Shown here piece after piece: positions 8,569-16,882 of a stretch of 64,000 bases of DNA. Under the pieces are notes generated by a model. That model ran no database searches. It was not told where the DNA came from and was given only the letters and a program-made list of their open reading frames with translations. The stretch's first letter is position 1, and each line of letters begins with the position of its first letter. Source of the stretch: Flavobacterium sp. N3904 (lineage in GTDB: Bacteria > Bacteroidota > Bacteroidia > Flavobacteriales > Flavobacteriaceae). The DNA lies in contig NZ_CP110009.1 of assembly GCF_025947305.1 (NCBI RefSeq), forward strand, positions 1,711,001-1,775,000, given 5' to 3'. Position numbers and translations under genes: made by a program.

Positions 8569-8586
8569 TATTCCGATAGGGTAATA
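8569..8586. promoter_or_regulatory. Candidate Rrf2-type operator at the cysH start site
   Basis: TATTCCGATAGGGTAATA is an imperfect palindrome matching the dyad at 8461-8476. It lies immediately after the predicted transcription start and 24 bp before the cysH ATG, a position where a bound protein would block initiation. Confidence 0.6.
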
Positions 8587-8610
8587 GATTTACAAAATAC
8601 AGACATAAAT

Positions 8611-9312
8611 ATGAGCACAGCGATAGTAAATACTTTATTGGAAAAAACGGCAGATTTCACGATTGAGGAAACTTTGGCTTTTTTGGCTAATGAACACAAA
8701 GGGAAAGTGGTTTTTTCAACTTCATTTGGCCAAGAAGATCAGGTTATAACTGCATTAATTGCTAAGGATGATTTGCCTATCAATATATTCACACTTGACA
8801 CGGGAAGATTATTTCAGGAAACGTATGATGTTTTTCATAGAACAATAAAAAAATACAAAGTTGCGATTCAGACGTATTTTCCTGAAGCTAGTGATGTAGA
8901 AAATTTGCTGAATAAAAAAGGACCAAACAGCTTTTACGAATCGGTGGAGAACAGAAAAGAATGTTGTTTTATTCGAAAAGTAGCGCCGTTGACAAAAGCT
9001 TTGAAAGGAAATGAAATTTGGATTACGGGTTTGCGTGCCGAACAATCCGAAAACAGAAATGATTTGGCAGCTTTTGAATACGATGCACATTTCAATATTA
9101 TAAAATTCAACCCATTGTTGAAATGGACTTTAGAAGACGTCCAAAAATACATTGATGATAATAATGTACCACAAAACGCTTTACACAAAAAAGGGTTTGT
9201 AAGCATTGGTTGTGCGCCTTGTACCAGAGCGATTGCCGAAGGAGAGGACATCAGAGCAGGAAGATGGTCGTGGGAATCCAGTCATAAAGAATGTGGATTG
9301 CACCAGAAGTAA
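8611..9312 (+). CDS. cysH: Adenylyl-sulfate (APS) reductase, thioredoxin-dependent
   Basis: A 233-residue reductase that converts activated sulfate to sulfite. The PP-loop-like segment STSFGQEDQV is at residues 36-45. Cys118-Cys119 and Cys201/Cys204 form the CC...CxxC pattern that ligates a [4Fe-4S] cluster and marks APS-type rather than PAPS-type enzymes. The catalytic Cys228 is in the C-terminal ECGLH. No APS kinase gene is present in the cluster, in keeping with direct use of APS. First gene of the cysH-cysD-cysN-sulfite reductase-sirohaem set, downstream of a promoter with an operator-like dyad. Confidence 0.94.
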   Translation: MSTAIVNTLLEKTADFTIEETLAFLANEHKGKVVFSTSFGQEDQVITALIAKDDLPINIFTLDTGRLFQETYDVFHRTIKKYKVAIQTYFPEASDVENLLNKKGPNSFYESVENRKECCFIRKVAPLTKALKGNEIWITGLRAEQSENRNDLAAFEYDAHFNIIKFNPLLKWTLEDVQKYIDDNNVPQNALHKKGFVSIGCAPCTRAIAEGEDIRAGRWSWESSHKECGLHQK

Positions 9313-9390
9313 GGTAAGAGATTAGAAAATAGAAGTTAGAAAAAAGAAAAAAATAATAATAGTTTGAAGATTTAATACAGGGGACAACCT

Positions 9391-9420
9391 TAAACTTTTA
9401 AACTTTAAACTTTTAAACTA
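9391..9420. repeat. AAACTTTTAAAC microrepeat
   Basis: Three tandem units of the AAACTTT(T)AAAC type lie just before the cysD start. The same motif recurs at 10404, 16370-16473, 21346-21420 and 41577-41598, always between genes. Confidence 0.6.
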
Positions 9421-9426
9421 AAAATA

Positions 9427-10326
9427 ATGAGTTCAGTTTTAAAAACAAATGCTTTAGAAAGCGAAGCAATTTACATATTCAGAGAAGTGATTTCTCAATT
9501 TGACAAACCCGTTTTGCTTTTCTCAGGCGGTAAAGATTCCATTACATTAGTGCGTTTGGCACAAAAAGCATTTTTCCCAGCGAAAATTCCTTTTCCATTA
9601 TTACATGTGGATACAGGCCACAACTTTCCGGAGACTATTGAATTTAGAGACCGATTGGTAGCTGAATTGGGATTGGAATTAATCGTTCGTAATGTGCAGG
9701 ATGCAATTGATGAGGGGAAAGTGGTTGAAGAGTCTGGTAAATATTCCAGCCGAAATAGCTTGCAAACCACTACATTATTAGATGCTATCGAAGAATTTAA
9801 ATTTGACGCTTGTATTGGTGGAGCGCGACGTGATGAGGAAAAAGCAAGAGCCAAAGAACGTATTTTTTCTGTTCGTGATGATTTTGGTCAATGGGATGAA
9901 AAAAACCAACGTCCCGAATTGTTTGACTTATTGAACGGAAAAATTGAAAATGGCCAAAACGTACGTGTTTTTCCAATTTCAAACTGGACAGAATTAGATG
10001 TTTGGAGTTATATCGAACAAGAGCAAATCGAAATTCCATCGATTTACTTTTCACACAAACGTAAAGTTTTTTTGAGAGACGGTTTAATTTGGTCGCACTC
10101 TCCTTTTGTGTACCAAGAAGAAGACGAACAAATCGAAGAACGAATTGTTCGCTTCAGAACCGTTGGAGATATGAGTTGTACTGCCGCAGTTGAATCGTAT
10201 GCCGCAACCATTCAGGAAGTAGTTGGGGAGATCCGTACTTCGACTATTTCTGAAAGAGGAGCCAGAATCGATGACAAACGTTCTGAAGCTGCTATGGAGA
10301 AAAGAAAACAACAAGGTTATTTTTAG
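9427..10326 (+). CDS. cysD: Sulfate adenylyltransferase subunit 2 (ATP sulfurylase)
   Basis: A 299-residue PP-loop ATP pyrophosphatase; the motif SGGKDS is at residues 33-38. With CysN it makes APS from sulfate and ATP. The conserved internal segments LHVDTGHNFPETIEFRD and GGARRDEEKARAKER, and the C-terminal RISERGAR-like SERGARIDDK, are typical of CysD. Length is that of the family (about 302). It sits 114 bp after cysH and 110 bp before cysN. Confidence 0.97.
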   Translation: MSSVLKTNALESEAIYIFREVISQFDKPVLLFSGGKDSITLVRLAQKAFFPAKIPFPLLHVDTGHNFPETIEFRDRLVAELGLELIVRNVQDAIDEGKVVEESGKYSSRNSLQTTTLLDAIEEFKFDACIGGARRDEEKARAKERIFSVRDDFGQWDEKNQRPELFDLLNGKIENGQNVRVFPISNWTELDVWSYIEQEQIEIPSIYFSHKRKVFLRDGLIWSHSPFVYQEEDEQIEERIVRFRTVGDMSCTAAVESYAATIQEVVGEIRTSTISERGARIDDKRSEAAMEKRKQQGYF

Positions 10327-10436
10327 AATTTAATTTTTAGAAATTTATAAAGTAAGTATAAAAACATAAGAAGTTTATAAGCGAAGTTTTCAAAACGTGA
10401 AACGGTAAACTTTTAAACTTTAAACAAAAAATAAGG

Positions 10437-11681
10437 ATGGAAGTTTTAAAAATAGCAACAGCAGGAAGTGTAGATGACGGAAAGAGTACTTTAATAGGGA
10501 GATTATTATACGATACACAATCGTTAACTACTGATAAATTAGAAGCAATAGAAAAAAGCAGTAAGCAAAAAGGATATGATTATCTAGATTTTTCTTTGGC
10601 TACCGATGGTTTGGTTGCAGAGAGAGAACAAGGAATTACGATAGATGTAGCACATATTTATTTTTCGACAGCGAAAAAAAGTTACATAATTGCCGATACT
10701 CCAGGTCACGTAGAATATACACGTAACATGGTTACCGGAGCTTCGACTTCACAAGTGTCCATCATTTTAATCGATGCCCGTAAAGGCGTGATTGAGCAAA
10801 CATACCGTCACTTTTTCATCAATAATTTATTGAGAGTAAAAGACGTGATTGTTGCGGTAAACAAAATGGATTTGGTTGATTATTCGGAAGAAGTGTACAA
10901 CAAAATCAAAGCCGATTTCCAAGCATTAAATGCAAAAAGCGCCTACAAGGAACAAAACGTAAGTTACATTCCATTGAGTGCTTTGACAGGAGATAATGTG
11001 GTAGAAACATTAGGAAAAATGCCTTGGTATACTGGACAAACTATCCTGCAACATTTGGAAAATTTAGAAGCAAAAGATGTTTACGATAATGGACAAGCAC
11101 GTTTTCCGGTTCAAACAGTTATTCGTCCAAAAACGGAAGAATATCACGATTTTAGAGGTTATGCCGGAAAACTATACGGTAACAATATCAAAGTAGGAGA
11201 TGCGGTAACGGTTCTTCCTTCTTTGACAGAATCTACAGTGACCAATATTCACTTTTTCGATAAACAATTTGATGAGGCGAGCGTTGGTTCTTCCATAACA
11301 ATCGAATTAGAAAATGATATCAATGTAACGAGAGGTGATATGATTGTAAAATCAAATGAGCTTCCTAGAATTGAAAAAGACATCACAACAACGGTTTGTT
11401 GGATGGACAGCAAAAAATTAGTGGCAGGCGCAAAATATTTTGTGCAGCACAACACTAACAGAGTTTTGGCAAAAATTGATAGTGTGAAAAACGTAATCGC
11501 TACCGATTATTCTGGAGTAACACCAGCAACTCAATTGGCCATTAATGAGATCGGAGAGGTAACCATTAAATTGAGCAAAGCCATTTATTTTGATGCTTAC
11601 AATGACAACAAATCTAACGGAGCTTTCATTTTGATAGATTCAGCAACCAACACAACAGCAGGTGTTGGATTTATAAAATAG
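10437..11681 (+). CDS. cysN: Sulfate adenylyltransferase subunit 1 (GTPase)
   Basis: A 414-residue translation-factor-type GTPase that drives APS synthesis with CysD. G1 is AGSVDDGKST (residues 9-18), G3 is DTPGH (87-91) and G4 is NKMD (142-145); beta-barrel domains follow from about residue 220. It ends without a C-terminal APS kinase domain, so it is CysN rather than NodQ, which agrees with the APS-type CysH. It is somewhat shorter than the E. coli enzyme (475). Confidence 0.96.
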   Translation: MEVLKIATAGSVDDGKSTLIGRLLYDTQSLTTDKLEAIEKSSKQKGYDYLDFSLATDGLVAEREQGITIDVAHIYFSTAKKSYIIADTPGHVEYTRNMVTGASTSQVSIILIDARKGVIEQTYRHFFINNLLRVKDVIVAVNKMDLVDYSEEVYNKIKADFQALNAKSAYKEQNVSYIPLSALTGDNVVETLGKMPWYTGQTILQHLENLEAKDVYDNGQARFPVQTVIRPKTEEYHDFRGYAGKLYGNNIKVGDAVTVLPSLTESTVTNIHFFDKQFDEASVGSSITIELENDINVTRGDMIVKSNELPRIEKDITTTVCWMDSKKLVAGAKYFVQHNTNRVLAKIDSVKNVIATDYSGVTPATQLAINEIGEVTIKLSKAIYFDAYNDNKSNGAFILIDSATNTTAGVGFIK

Positions 11682-11769
11682 TTTTTAGTTTTTGCTAAAG
11701 AATTAAAGGAATTAAAAAGATATCGATTAACAGCTAAGAGCCAGTGCTAGTAGCCTAAAACCATACAAA

Positions 11770-13860
11770 ATGCAAAGTTTTAGAACCGAAATAGAAGACC
11801 CGATTGTTCAAAAAGACATTATCGATTTAGAAAGAAAAATTGCTTTATTCCGTGATGGAAAAATCGATGACGAACGTTTTCGCAGTCTTCGTCTAGCAAG
11901 AGGAATATACGGTCAGCGTCAGGAAGGCGTGCAAATGATTCGCATCAAATTGCCTTATGGAAAAGTGACAAGCGAACAATTGCACCGTATTTGTAAAGTT
12001 TCGGATGAATATTCAACTGGACGCTTGCACATTACAACGCGCCAGGATATTCAAATTCACTATGTAAGTTTGGATAGAACTCCTGAACTTTGGGCTGAGT
12101 TAGAAAAAGACGATGTTACTTTGAGAGAAGCTTGTGGGAACACCGTAAGAAATATTACGGCAAGTGAAACGGCCGGAATCGATGTTGATGAGCCTTTTGA
12201 CGTATCGCCTTATGCGCATGCTTTGTTTCAATTTTTGTTGAGAAACCCAGTTTGTCAGGAAATGGGACGTAAATTCAAAATGGCATTTTCTTCTTCGGAT
12301 AAAGATACCGCTTTGAGTTATTTACATGATTTAGGATTTATTCCAAAAGTGGTAAACGGAGAAAAAGGATTCAAAGTAATGCTTGGAGGAGGTTTAGGAT
12401 CTCAACCACATCATGCCGAATTATTGTCTGAATTTATTCCAGTAAATCAAATTATACCAACAACTGAGGGGATTCTTAGAGTGTTTGACCGTCATGGAGA
12501 AAGAACCAAACGATTGAAAGCACGATTGAAATTTTTAGTAAAAGAGTTAGGTAGAGACGAGTTTTTAAGATTGGTAGAGGAAGAGAAAAAAGCCTTGTCT
12601 TGCCAAACTTTTGAAATCGATACCACTGCATTTGAAGGAGCTATTCCAGCACCTTTGTTGGCAGCACCAAAAGTTGTTATTGAAGACACTGCAGCTTTTG
12701 AAGCTTGGAAAAAATCAAATGTATTTGCTCAAAAACAAGCTGGATATGTAGCGATCGGAATCAAAGTGGTTTTGGGTGATTTTTATACAGACAAAGCGAG
12801 ACTATTAGCTGATTTAATCAAAAATTATGCTACGAATGAATTGCGTTTTTCATTAAGACAAAATATAGTTCTTCGTCATATTAGGGAAGAAGATTTGCCA
12901 TTTTTCTATCAAGAATTAGCCAAACTGGATTTTGTAACTTTAGGATACGATACTATTGGTGATATTACAGCTTGTCCTGGTACTGATACCTGTAATCTTG
13001 GAATTGCAAGCAGTACTGGAATTGCAGTAGAGCTAGAAAGAGTTTTGGCAACAGAATATCCACAATACAGCAACAATCAAGGAATCACTATCAAAATTAG
13101 TGGGTGTATGAATGCTTGCGGACAACACAATATGGCCGAAATTGGTTTTCAAGGGATGTCCATCAATTCCGGAAAATTGGTAGCTCCAGCACTTCAAGTA
13201 TTGTTGGGTGGTGGAAATTTAGGAAATGGTCAAGGTCGTTTTTCAGATAAAGTTATAAAAATTCCTAGCCGAAGAGGACCAGAAGCTTTGCGTTCTATTC
13301 TAAATGATTTTGAAGCAAACGCAAACGGATTATCCTTTTTGAATTACTATGATGCCAAAGGAGAGAAATATTTTTTCGAATTATTGAAACCGCTTTCGGA
13401 TATTACGAATTTAACAGAAGCCGATTTTGTAGATTGGGGAAATGCAGACAACTACGTAAAAGCAATTGGAGTTGGAGAATGTGCTGGTGTTGTTATTGAT
13501 TTAGTTGCTACTTTAATCTTTGAAGCAAAAGATAAACTAACATTTGCTAAGGAAGCTTTTGATGACAAAAAATGGTCAGATGCTATTTATTTGGCTTATG
13601 CAGGATTTGTAAATGGAGCCAAAGCATTATTATTGGCCGAAAACGAAAAAACAAACCACCACGCAGGAATAATCGATTTGTTTGATACGGTTTTTATAGA
13701 AAGCAAAAAAATTGAGTTGGATTCAAGCTTTAAAGATTTGGTTTATCAAATCAAATCAAATGAACCATCTGAAGCCTTTGCACTAAAATACATTCAAGAA
13801 GGAGTTGTCTTTTTTGATAAAATAGAAACATACAGAGCCAAAGATTTAGCCGATGCTTAA
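11770..13860 (+). CDS. Ferredoxin-type sulfite/nitrite reductase with C-terminal HEPN domain
   Basis: A 696-residue protein. The first about 570 residues are a sirohaem- and [4Fe-4S]-containing sulfite/nitrite reductase: two half-repeats, with cluster cysteines Cys402, Cys408 (ACPGTDTCN) and Cys446, Cys450 (SGCMNACGQ). In this gene context it should reduce sulfite to sulfide. From about residue 585 to the end there is a helical HEPN-like domain (AKEAFDDKKWSDAIYLAYAGFVNGAKALL, then NHHAGIIDLF). The HEPN part lacks an obvious RxxxxH nuclease motif, so a binding or oligomerisation role seems more likely. The stop codon overlaps the sirohaem methyltransferase start by eight bases. Confidence 0.9.
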   Translation: MQSFRTEIEDPIVQKDIIDLERKIALFRDGKIDDERFRSLRLARGIYGQRQEGVQMIRIKLPYGKVTSEQLHRICKVSDEYSTGRLHITTRQDIQIHYVSLDRTPELWAELEKDDVTLREACGNTVRNITASETAGIDVDEPFDVSPYAHALFQFLLRNPVCQEMGRKFKMAFSSSDKDTALSYLHDLGFIPKVVNGEKGFKVMLGGGLGSQPHHAELLSEFIPVNQIIPTTEGILRVFDRHGERTKRLKARLKFLVKELGRDEFLRLVEEEKKALSCQTFEIDTTAFEGAIPAPLLAAPKVVIEDTAAFEAWKKSNVFAQKQAGYVAIGIKVVLGDFYTDKARLLADLIKNYATNELRFSLRQNIVLRHIREEDLPFFYQELAKLDFVTLGYDTIGDITACPGTDTCNLGIASSTGIAVELERVLATEYPQYSNNQGITIKISGCMNACGQHNMAEIGFQGMSINSGKLVAPALQVLLGGGNLGNGQGRFSDKVIKIPSRRGPEALRSILNDFEANANGLSFLNYYDAKGEKYFFELLKPLSDITNLTEADFVDWGNADNYVKAIGVGECAGVVIDLVATLIFEAKDKLTFAKEAFDDKKWSDAIYLAYAGFVNGAKALLLAENEKTNHHAGIIDLFDTVFIESKKIELDSSFKDLVYQIKSNEPSEAFALKYIQEGVVFFDKIETYRAKDLADA

Positions 13861-14629
13861 TACAATTCAACCCAAAGTAACTTTAGTAGGTGCAGGTCCT
13901 GGCGACCCAGACTTGCTTACTCTAAAAGGTGTAAAAGCACTTGCTGAAGCGAATGTGGTTTTGTATGATGCCTTGGCCAATGAAGAAATAATGAATCACG
14001 CTCCTCAAAATTCCATAAAAATATTTGTGGGGAAAAGAATTGGTTGTCACGAATATTCGCAAGATCAAATCAACCAATTGATTGTTGATAATGCGCTTAC
14101 TTACGGGCACGTGGTTCGGTTAAAAGGTGGAGATCCATTTATCTTTGGAAGAGGAAGCGAAGAAATTGAATTCGCAGAAAGTTTTGGAATCCCTACCTTT
14201 GTAGTTCCGGGAATTTCATCGGCAATTGCAGTTCCTGCTTATCAGGGAATTTCATTGACCAAAAGAGGAACTTCCGAAAGTTTTTGGGTAATCACAGGAA
14301 CTACTTCCAACAGAAATTTGTCTAGTGATATCGCTCTTGCAGCAAAATCATCAGCAACTGTTGTGATTTTGATGGGAATGAGTAAACTATCACAAATTGT
14401 TAGTTTATTTCAAAAAGAATCAAAAGGAGAAACTCCCGTTGCGATTATTCAAAACGGAACAACACCAAATGAAAAAATAGGTGTAGGAACAATTGATACC
14501 ATTCAAGAAGTGGTTGCCGAAAAGAATTTAAGTTTGCCAGCAATTATCGTAATTGGAGAAGTGGTCAAAGAAAGCAATAAATTAAAAGGGTTTTACGAAG
14601 AATTTGTAGCTGCTGAAATAAAATCATAA
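13853..14629 (+). CDS. cobA: Uroporphyrinogen-III C-methyltransferase
   Basis: A 258-residue SAM-dependent methyltransferase making precorrin-2, the precursor of sirohaem. Family motifs are VGAGPGDPDLLTLKG near the N-terminus and VVRLKGGDPFIFGRGSEE at about residues 87-104. It overlaps the sulfite reductase by eight bases and ends on the first base of the next gene, so the sirohaem supply is translated with the enzyme that needs it. It lacks the CysG dehydrogenase/chelatase part, which is encoded by the next gene. Confidence 0.95.
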   Translation: MLNTIQPKVTLVGAGPGDPDLLTLKGVKALAEANVVLYDALANEEIMNHAPQNSIKIFVGKRIGCHEYSQDQINQLIVDNALTYGHVVRLKGGDPFIFGRGSEEIEFAESFGIPTFVVPGISSAIAVPAYQGISLTKRGTSESFWVITGTTSNRNLSSDIALAAKSSATVVILMGMSKLSQIVSLFQKESKGETPVAIIQNGTTPNEKIGVGTIDTIQEVVAEKNLSLPAIIVIGEVVKESNKLKGFYEEFVAAEIKS

Positions 14630-15207
14630 TGGAAAGAAACGAATTATATCCTATTTTTTTAAAACTGAACAACCTCAATGTACTTATTGTGGGTGGGGGA
14701 AATGTAGGGTTAGAAAAGTTATCTTTTATGTTGAAATCCAGTCCCAATGCCAATGTTGAAGTGGTAGCGCCAAAGTTCTTACCGGAGTTGGAAGCTTTAG
14801 TCGAAAAACATCCTTCTGTAAAGTTGACCCAAGCGAAGTTTAAGAAAAAAATGCTCAAGAAACGTAACATGGTCATTGCCTGTACGGATGATTTGAAAGT
14901 AAACAAGCGAGTATATGATTTGTCCCGAAAAAGATATCTCATCTGCAATATTGCCGACACTCCAGATTTATGTGATTATTATTTGGGTGGTATTGTAACC
15001 AAAGGAAACGTAAAAATTGCCATTTCGACCAATGGAAAATCACCAACAACGGCCAAAAGATTGCGCCAGTTTTTTGAAGAAGTAATTCCGGAAGACATCA
15101 ATAAAATGGTAGAAAACCTCAATGAATATCGTAAAACACTGAAAGGTGATTTCGAAGAAAAAGTTCAAAAGATGAACGAAATCACAGAGTCATTGAAAAA
15201 AGAATAA
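14629..15207 (+). CDS. Precorrin-2 dehydrogenase / sirohydrochlorin ferrochelatase (Met8/CysG-N type)
   Basis: A 192-residue NAD-binding protein with the motif LNVLIVGGGNVGLEKLSFML at its N-terminus and the later conserved VIACTDDLKVN and CNIADTPDLCDYYLGGIV. This is the Met8 or CysG N-terminal type that oxidises precorrin-2 and inserts iron. Its start ATG uses the last base of the previous gene's stop region, indicating coupling. Whether it carries both activities is inferred from the family. Confidence 0.92.
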   Translation: MERNELYPIFLKLNNLNVLIVGGGNVGLEKLSFMLKSSPNANVEVVAPKFLPELEALVEKHPSVKLTQAKFKKKMLKKRNMVIACTDDLKVNKRVYDLSRKRYLICNIADTPDLCDYYLGGIVTKGNVKIAISTNGKSPTTAKRLRQFFEEVIPEDINKMVENLNEYRKTLKGDFEEKVQKMNEITESLKKE

Positions 15208-15302
15208 GTAGATTTAATAGACAAAAAAAGAATAAATAAAAACAGAACTCAACCCAATATCTTCTTTCTTAGAGGGGTTGGAGGGAGAAAAATTTAAACA
15301 CG

Positions 15303-16355
15303 ATGATTAAAACAGACATACTTATTATTGGAGCAGGACCAACAGGTCTATTCGCCGTTTTTGAAGCAGGATTATTAAAATTAAAATGTCATATTCTGGA
15401 TGCTTTGCCACAACCAGGGGGGCAATTGTCAGAGTTGTATCCAAAGAAACCGATCTATGATATTCCGGGATTTCCAGAAGTATTGGCTGGTGATTTGGTG
15501 GATAATTTAATGGAACAAATCAAGCAATTCGAACCAGGATTTACTCTGGGAGAACGTGCAGAAACGATTGATAAGCTAGAAGACGGAAGTTTTATTGTAA
15601 CATCTAATAAAGGAAAAAAATTCCATGCTTCGGTAGTAGCCATTGCGGGTGGTTTAGGAAGTTTTGAACCAAGAAAGCCTTTAATTGAAGATATTGCATT
15701 TTATGAAGATAAGGGAATCAAATATTTTATCAAAAATCCAGAGAAATTTAGAGACAAAAGGGTCGTAATATCCGGAGGTGGAGACTCCGCTTTGGACTGG
15801 AGTATTTTCTTGTCGAATGTGGCTTCAGAGGTAACTTTGATTCACCGCAGAAACGAGTTTAGAGGAGCTTTAGATTCTGTAGAAAAAGTACAGGAATTAA
15901 AAAATGCCGGAAAAATTAAAATGATTACGCCAGGTGAAGTTATCGGTTTAAACGGAGCAGAACATTTAGAGTCTGTTGATGTAGATATTGACGGAGCGCA
16001 CAGAAACATACCAACAGATTATTTCATTCCGCTTTTCGGTCTTACACCAAAATTAGGTCCTATCGCCGATTGGGGATTGGAAATCGAAAAAAATGCAATC
16101 AAAGTGAACAACGCTTTAGATTATCAAACAAATATCCCTGGAATTTTCGCCATCGGTGACGTAAATACTTATCCGGGAAAACTAAAATTGATTCTTTGCG
16201 GATTCCACGAAGCCACATTAATGTGTCAAGCGGCTTACCAAATTATCAATCCAGGTAAAAAATATGTAATGAAATACACTACCGTTTCGGGAGTTGACGG
16301 ATTCGATGGTACTCGTAAAGAAGCGCCAAAAGCAGTGGTGAAAGCTATTGTGTAG
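15303..16355 (+). CDS. NAD(P)/FAD-dependent oxidoreductase, ferredoxin-NADP reductase type 2
   Basis: A 350-residue flavoprotein of the thioredoxin-reductase-like ferredoxin-NADP reductase group. The FAD site is IIGAGPTGLF (residues about 6-15), the NADPH site VVISGGGDSALDW near residue 155, and the C-terminal FAIGDVNTYPGKLKLI completes FAD binding. The CxxC redox pair of thioredoxin reductase is absent. As last gene of the sulfate cluster it probably supplies electrons, via ferredoxin, to the sulfite reductase. A 29-bp perfect inverted repeat lies just after it. Confidence 0.88.
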   Translation: MIKTDILIIGAGPTGLFAVFEAGLLKLKCHILDALPQPGGQLSELYPKKPIYDIPGFPEVLAGDLVDNLMEQIKQFEPGFTLGERAETIDKLEDGSFIVTSNKGKKFHASVVAIAGGLGSFEPRKPLIEDIAFYEDKGIKYFIKNPEKFRDKRVVISGGGDSALDWSIFLSNVASEVTLIHRRNEFRGALDSVEKVQELKNAGKIKMITPGEVIGLNGAEHLESVDVDIDGAHRNIPTDYFIPLFGLTPKLGPIADWGLEIEKNAIKVNNALDYQTNIPGIFAIGDVNTYPGKLKLILCGFHEATLMCQAAYQIINPGKKYVMKYTTVSGVDGFDGTRKEAPKAVVKAIV

Positions 16356-16369
16356 TTTCGTTTAATAAG

Positions 16370-16473
16370 TTTAAAAGTTTAAATTGTTTAAAAGTTTAGG
16401 TGTTGCGTCTGTTCGGCGACAATCTTAAACAACTTTAAGCAATTTAAACTTTTAAACAATTTAAACTTTTAAA
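16370..16473. repeat. 29-bp perfect inverted repeat of AAACTTT-type units
   Basis: The arm 16370-16398 is the exact reverse complement of 16445-16473, with a 46-nt loop. Both arms are built of TTTAAAAGTTTAAA units. It follows the last gene of the sulfate cluster and precedes the metH riboswitch, so it may act as a terminator or RNA 3'-end stabiliser. The rest of the gap 16356-16882 holds the S-box and a palindromic element. Confidence 0.75.
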
Positions 16474-16533
16474 AAAAACTTGCAATTGTTGGCGCTATGT
16501 CGTTTCTTTGCACTGTTCCTATTTTTATTGAAA

Positions 16534-16637
16534 GTTATCACGAAAGGCGGAGGGAAAAGACCCGATGAAACCTTAGCAACCCTTTACTTTTTTAAAGAAG
16601 GTGCTACATTCTACCACGCATTGCGCGGATAGATAAC
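16534..16637 (+). promoter_or_regulatory. SAM-I (S-box) riboswitch upstream of split metH
   Basis: P1 pairs GTTATC (16534-16539) with GATAAC (16632-16637). The core GGAGGGAAAAGACCCGATGA, the ACCTTAGCAACC strand and GGTGCTACATTCTACC match the copy at 12-117 closely. P3 is CTTTA/TAAAG and P4 CCACGC/GCGCGG with one mismatch. A small hairpin GAATAC/GTATTC follows at about 16641-16658 but has no U-run. The metH start is 245 nt downstream, with a palindromic repeat between. Confidence 0.93.
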
Positions 16638-16730
16638 ACAAGAATACATCCCCGTATTCCTCAAACCTTTTCCTGACAACATATCGATATTTTTTTTAGA
16701 GCGAATTATTGGCGCATTTTTTGCAGTCAA

Positions 16731-16805
16731 CGTTCCCGCTTTCCGTTGCAATCTTTTTTGTTTTTAAAGAAAAAACAAAAAAGGATTTTCATTGCAATCG
16801 GGGCT
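16731..16805 (-). repeat. Flavobacterial palindromic intergenic element, copy a
   Basis: Read on the minus strand it runs AGCCCCGATTGCAATGAAAA, TCCTTTTTTG, a hairpin, then CAAAAAAGATTGCAACGG and AAAGCGGGAACG. Its two ends match copies at 28016 and 60975, while the central stem-loop differs. It lies between the S-box and the metH start. Confidence 0.75.
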
Positions 16806-16882
16806 AAAGAGCCGAAAATAGTGATTTTTTGGAAATAATAATCAGCTTAGCGCCTTTGTGCCTTTGCGAGAAATAAAAAAAT

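Noticed and set aside
13520..13860. Toxin-antitoxin or defence role for the HEPN segment
   Set aside because: The domain is fused in frame to a housekeeping sulfite reductase, lacks an RxxxxH motif, and no nucleotidyltransferase antitoxin is nearby.
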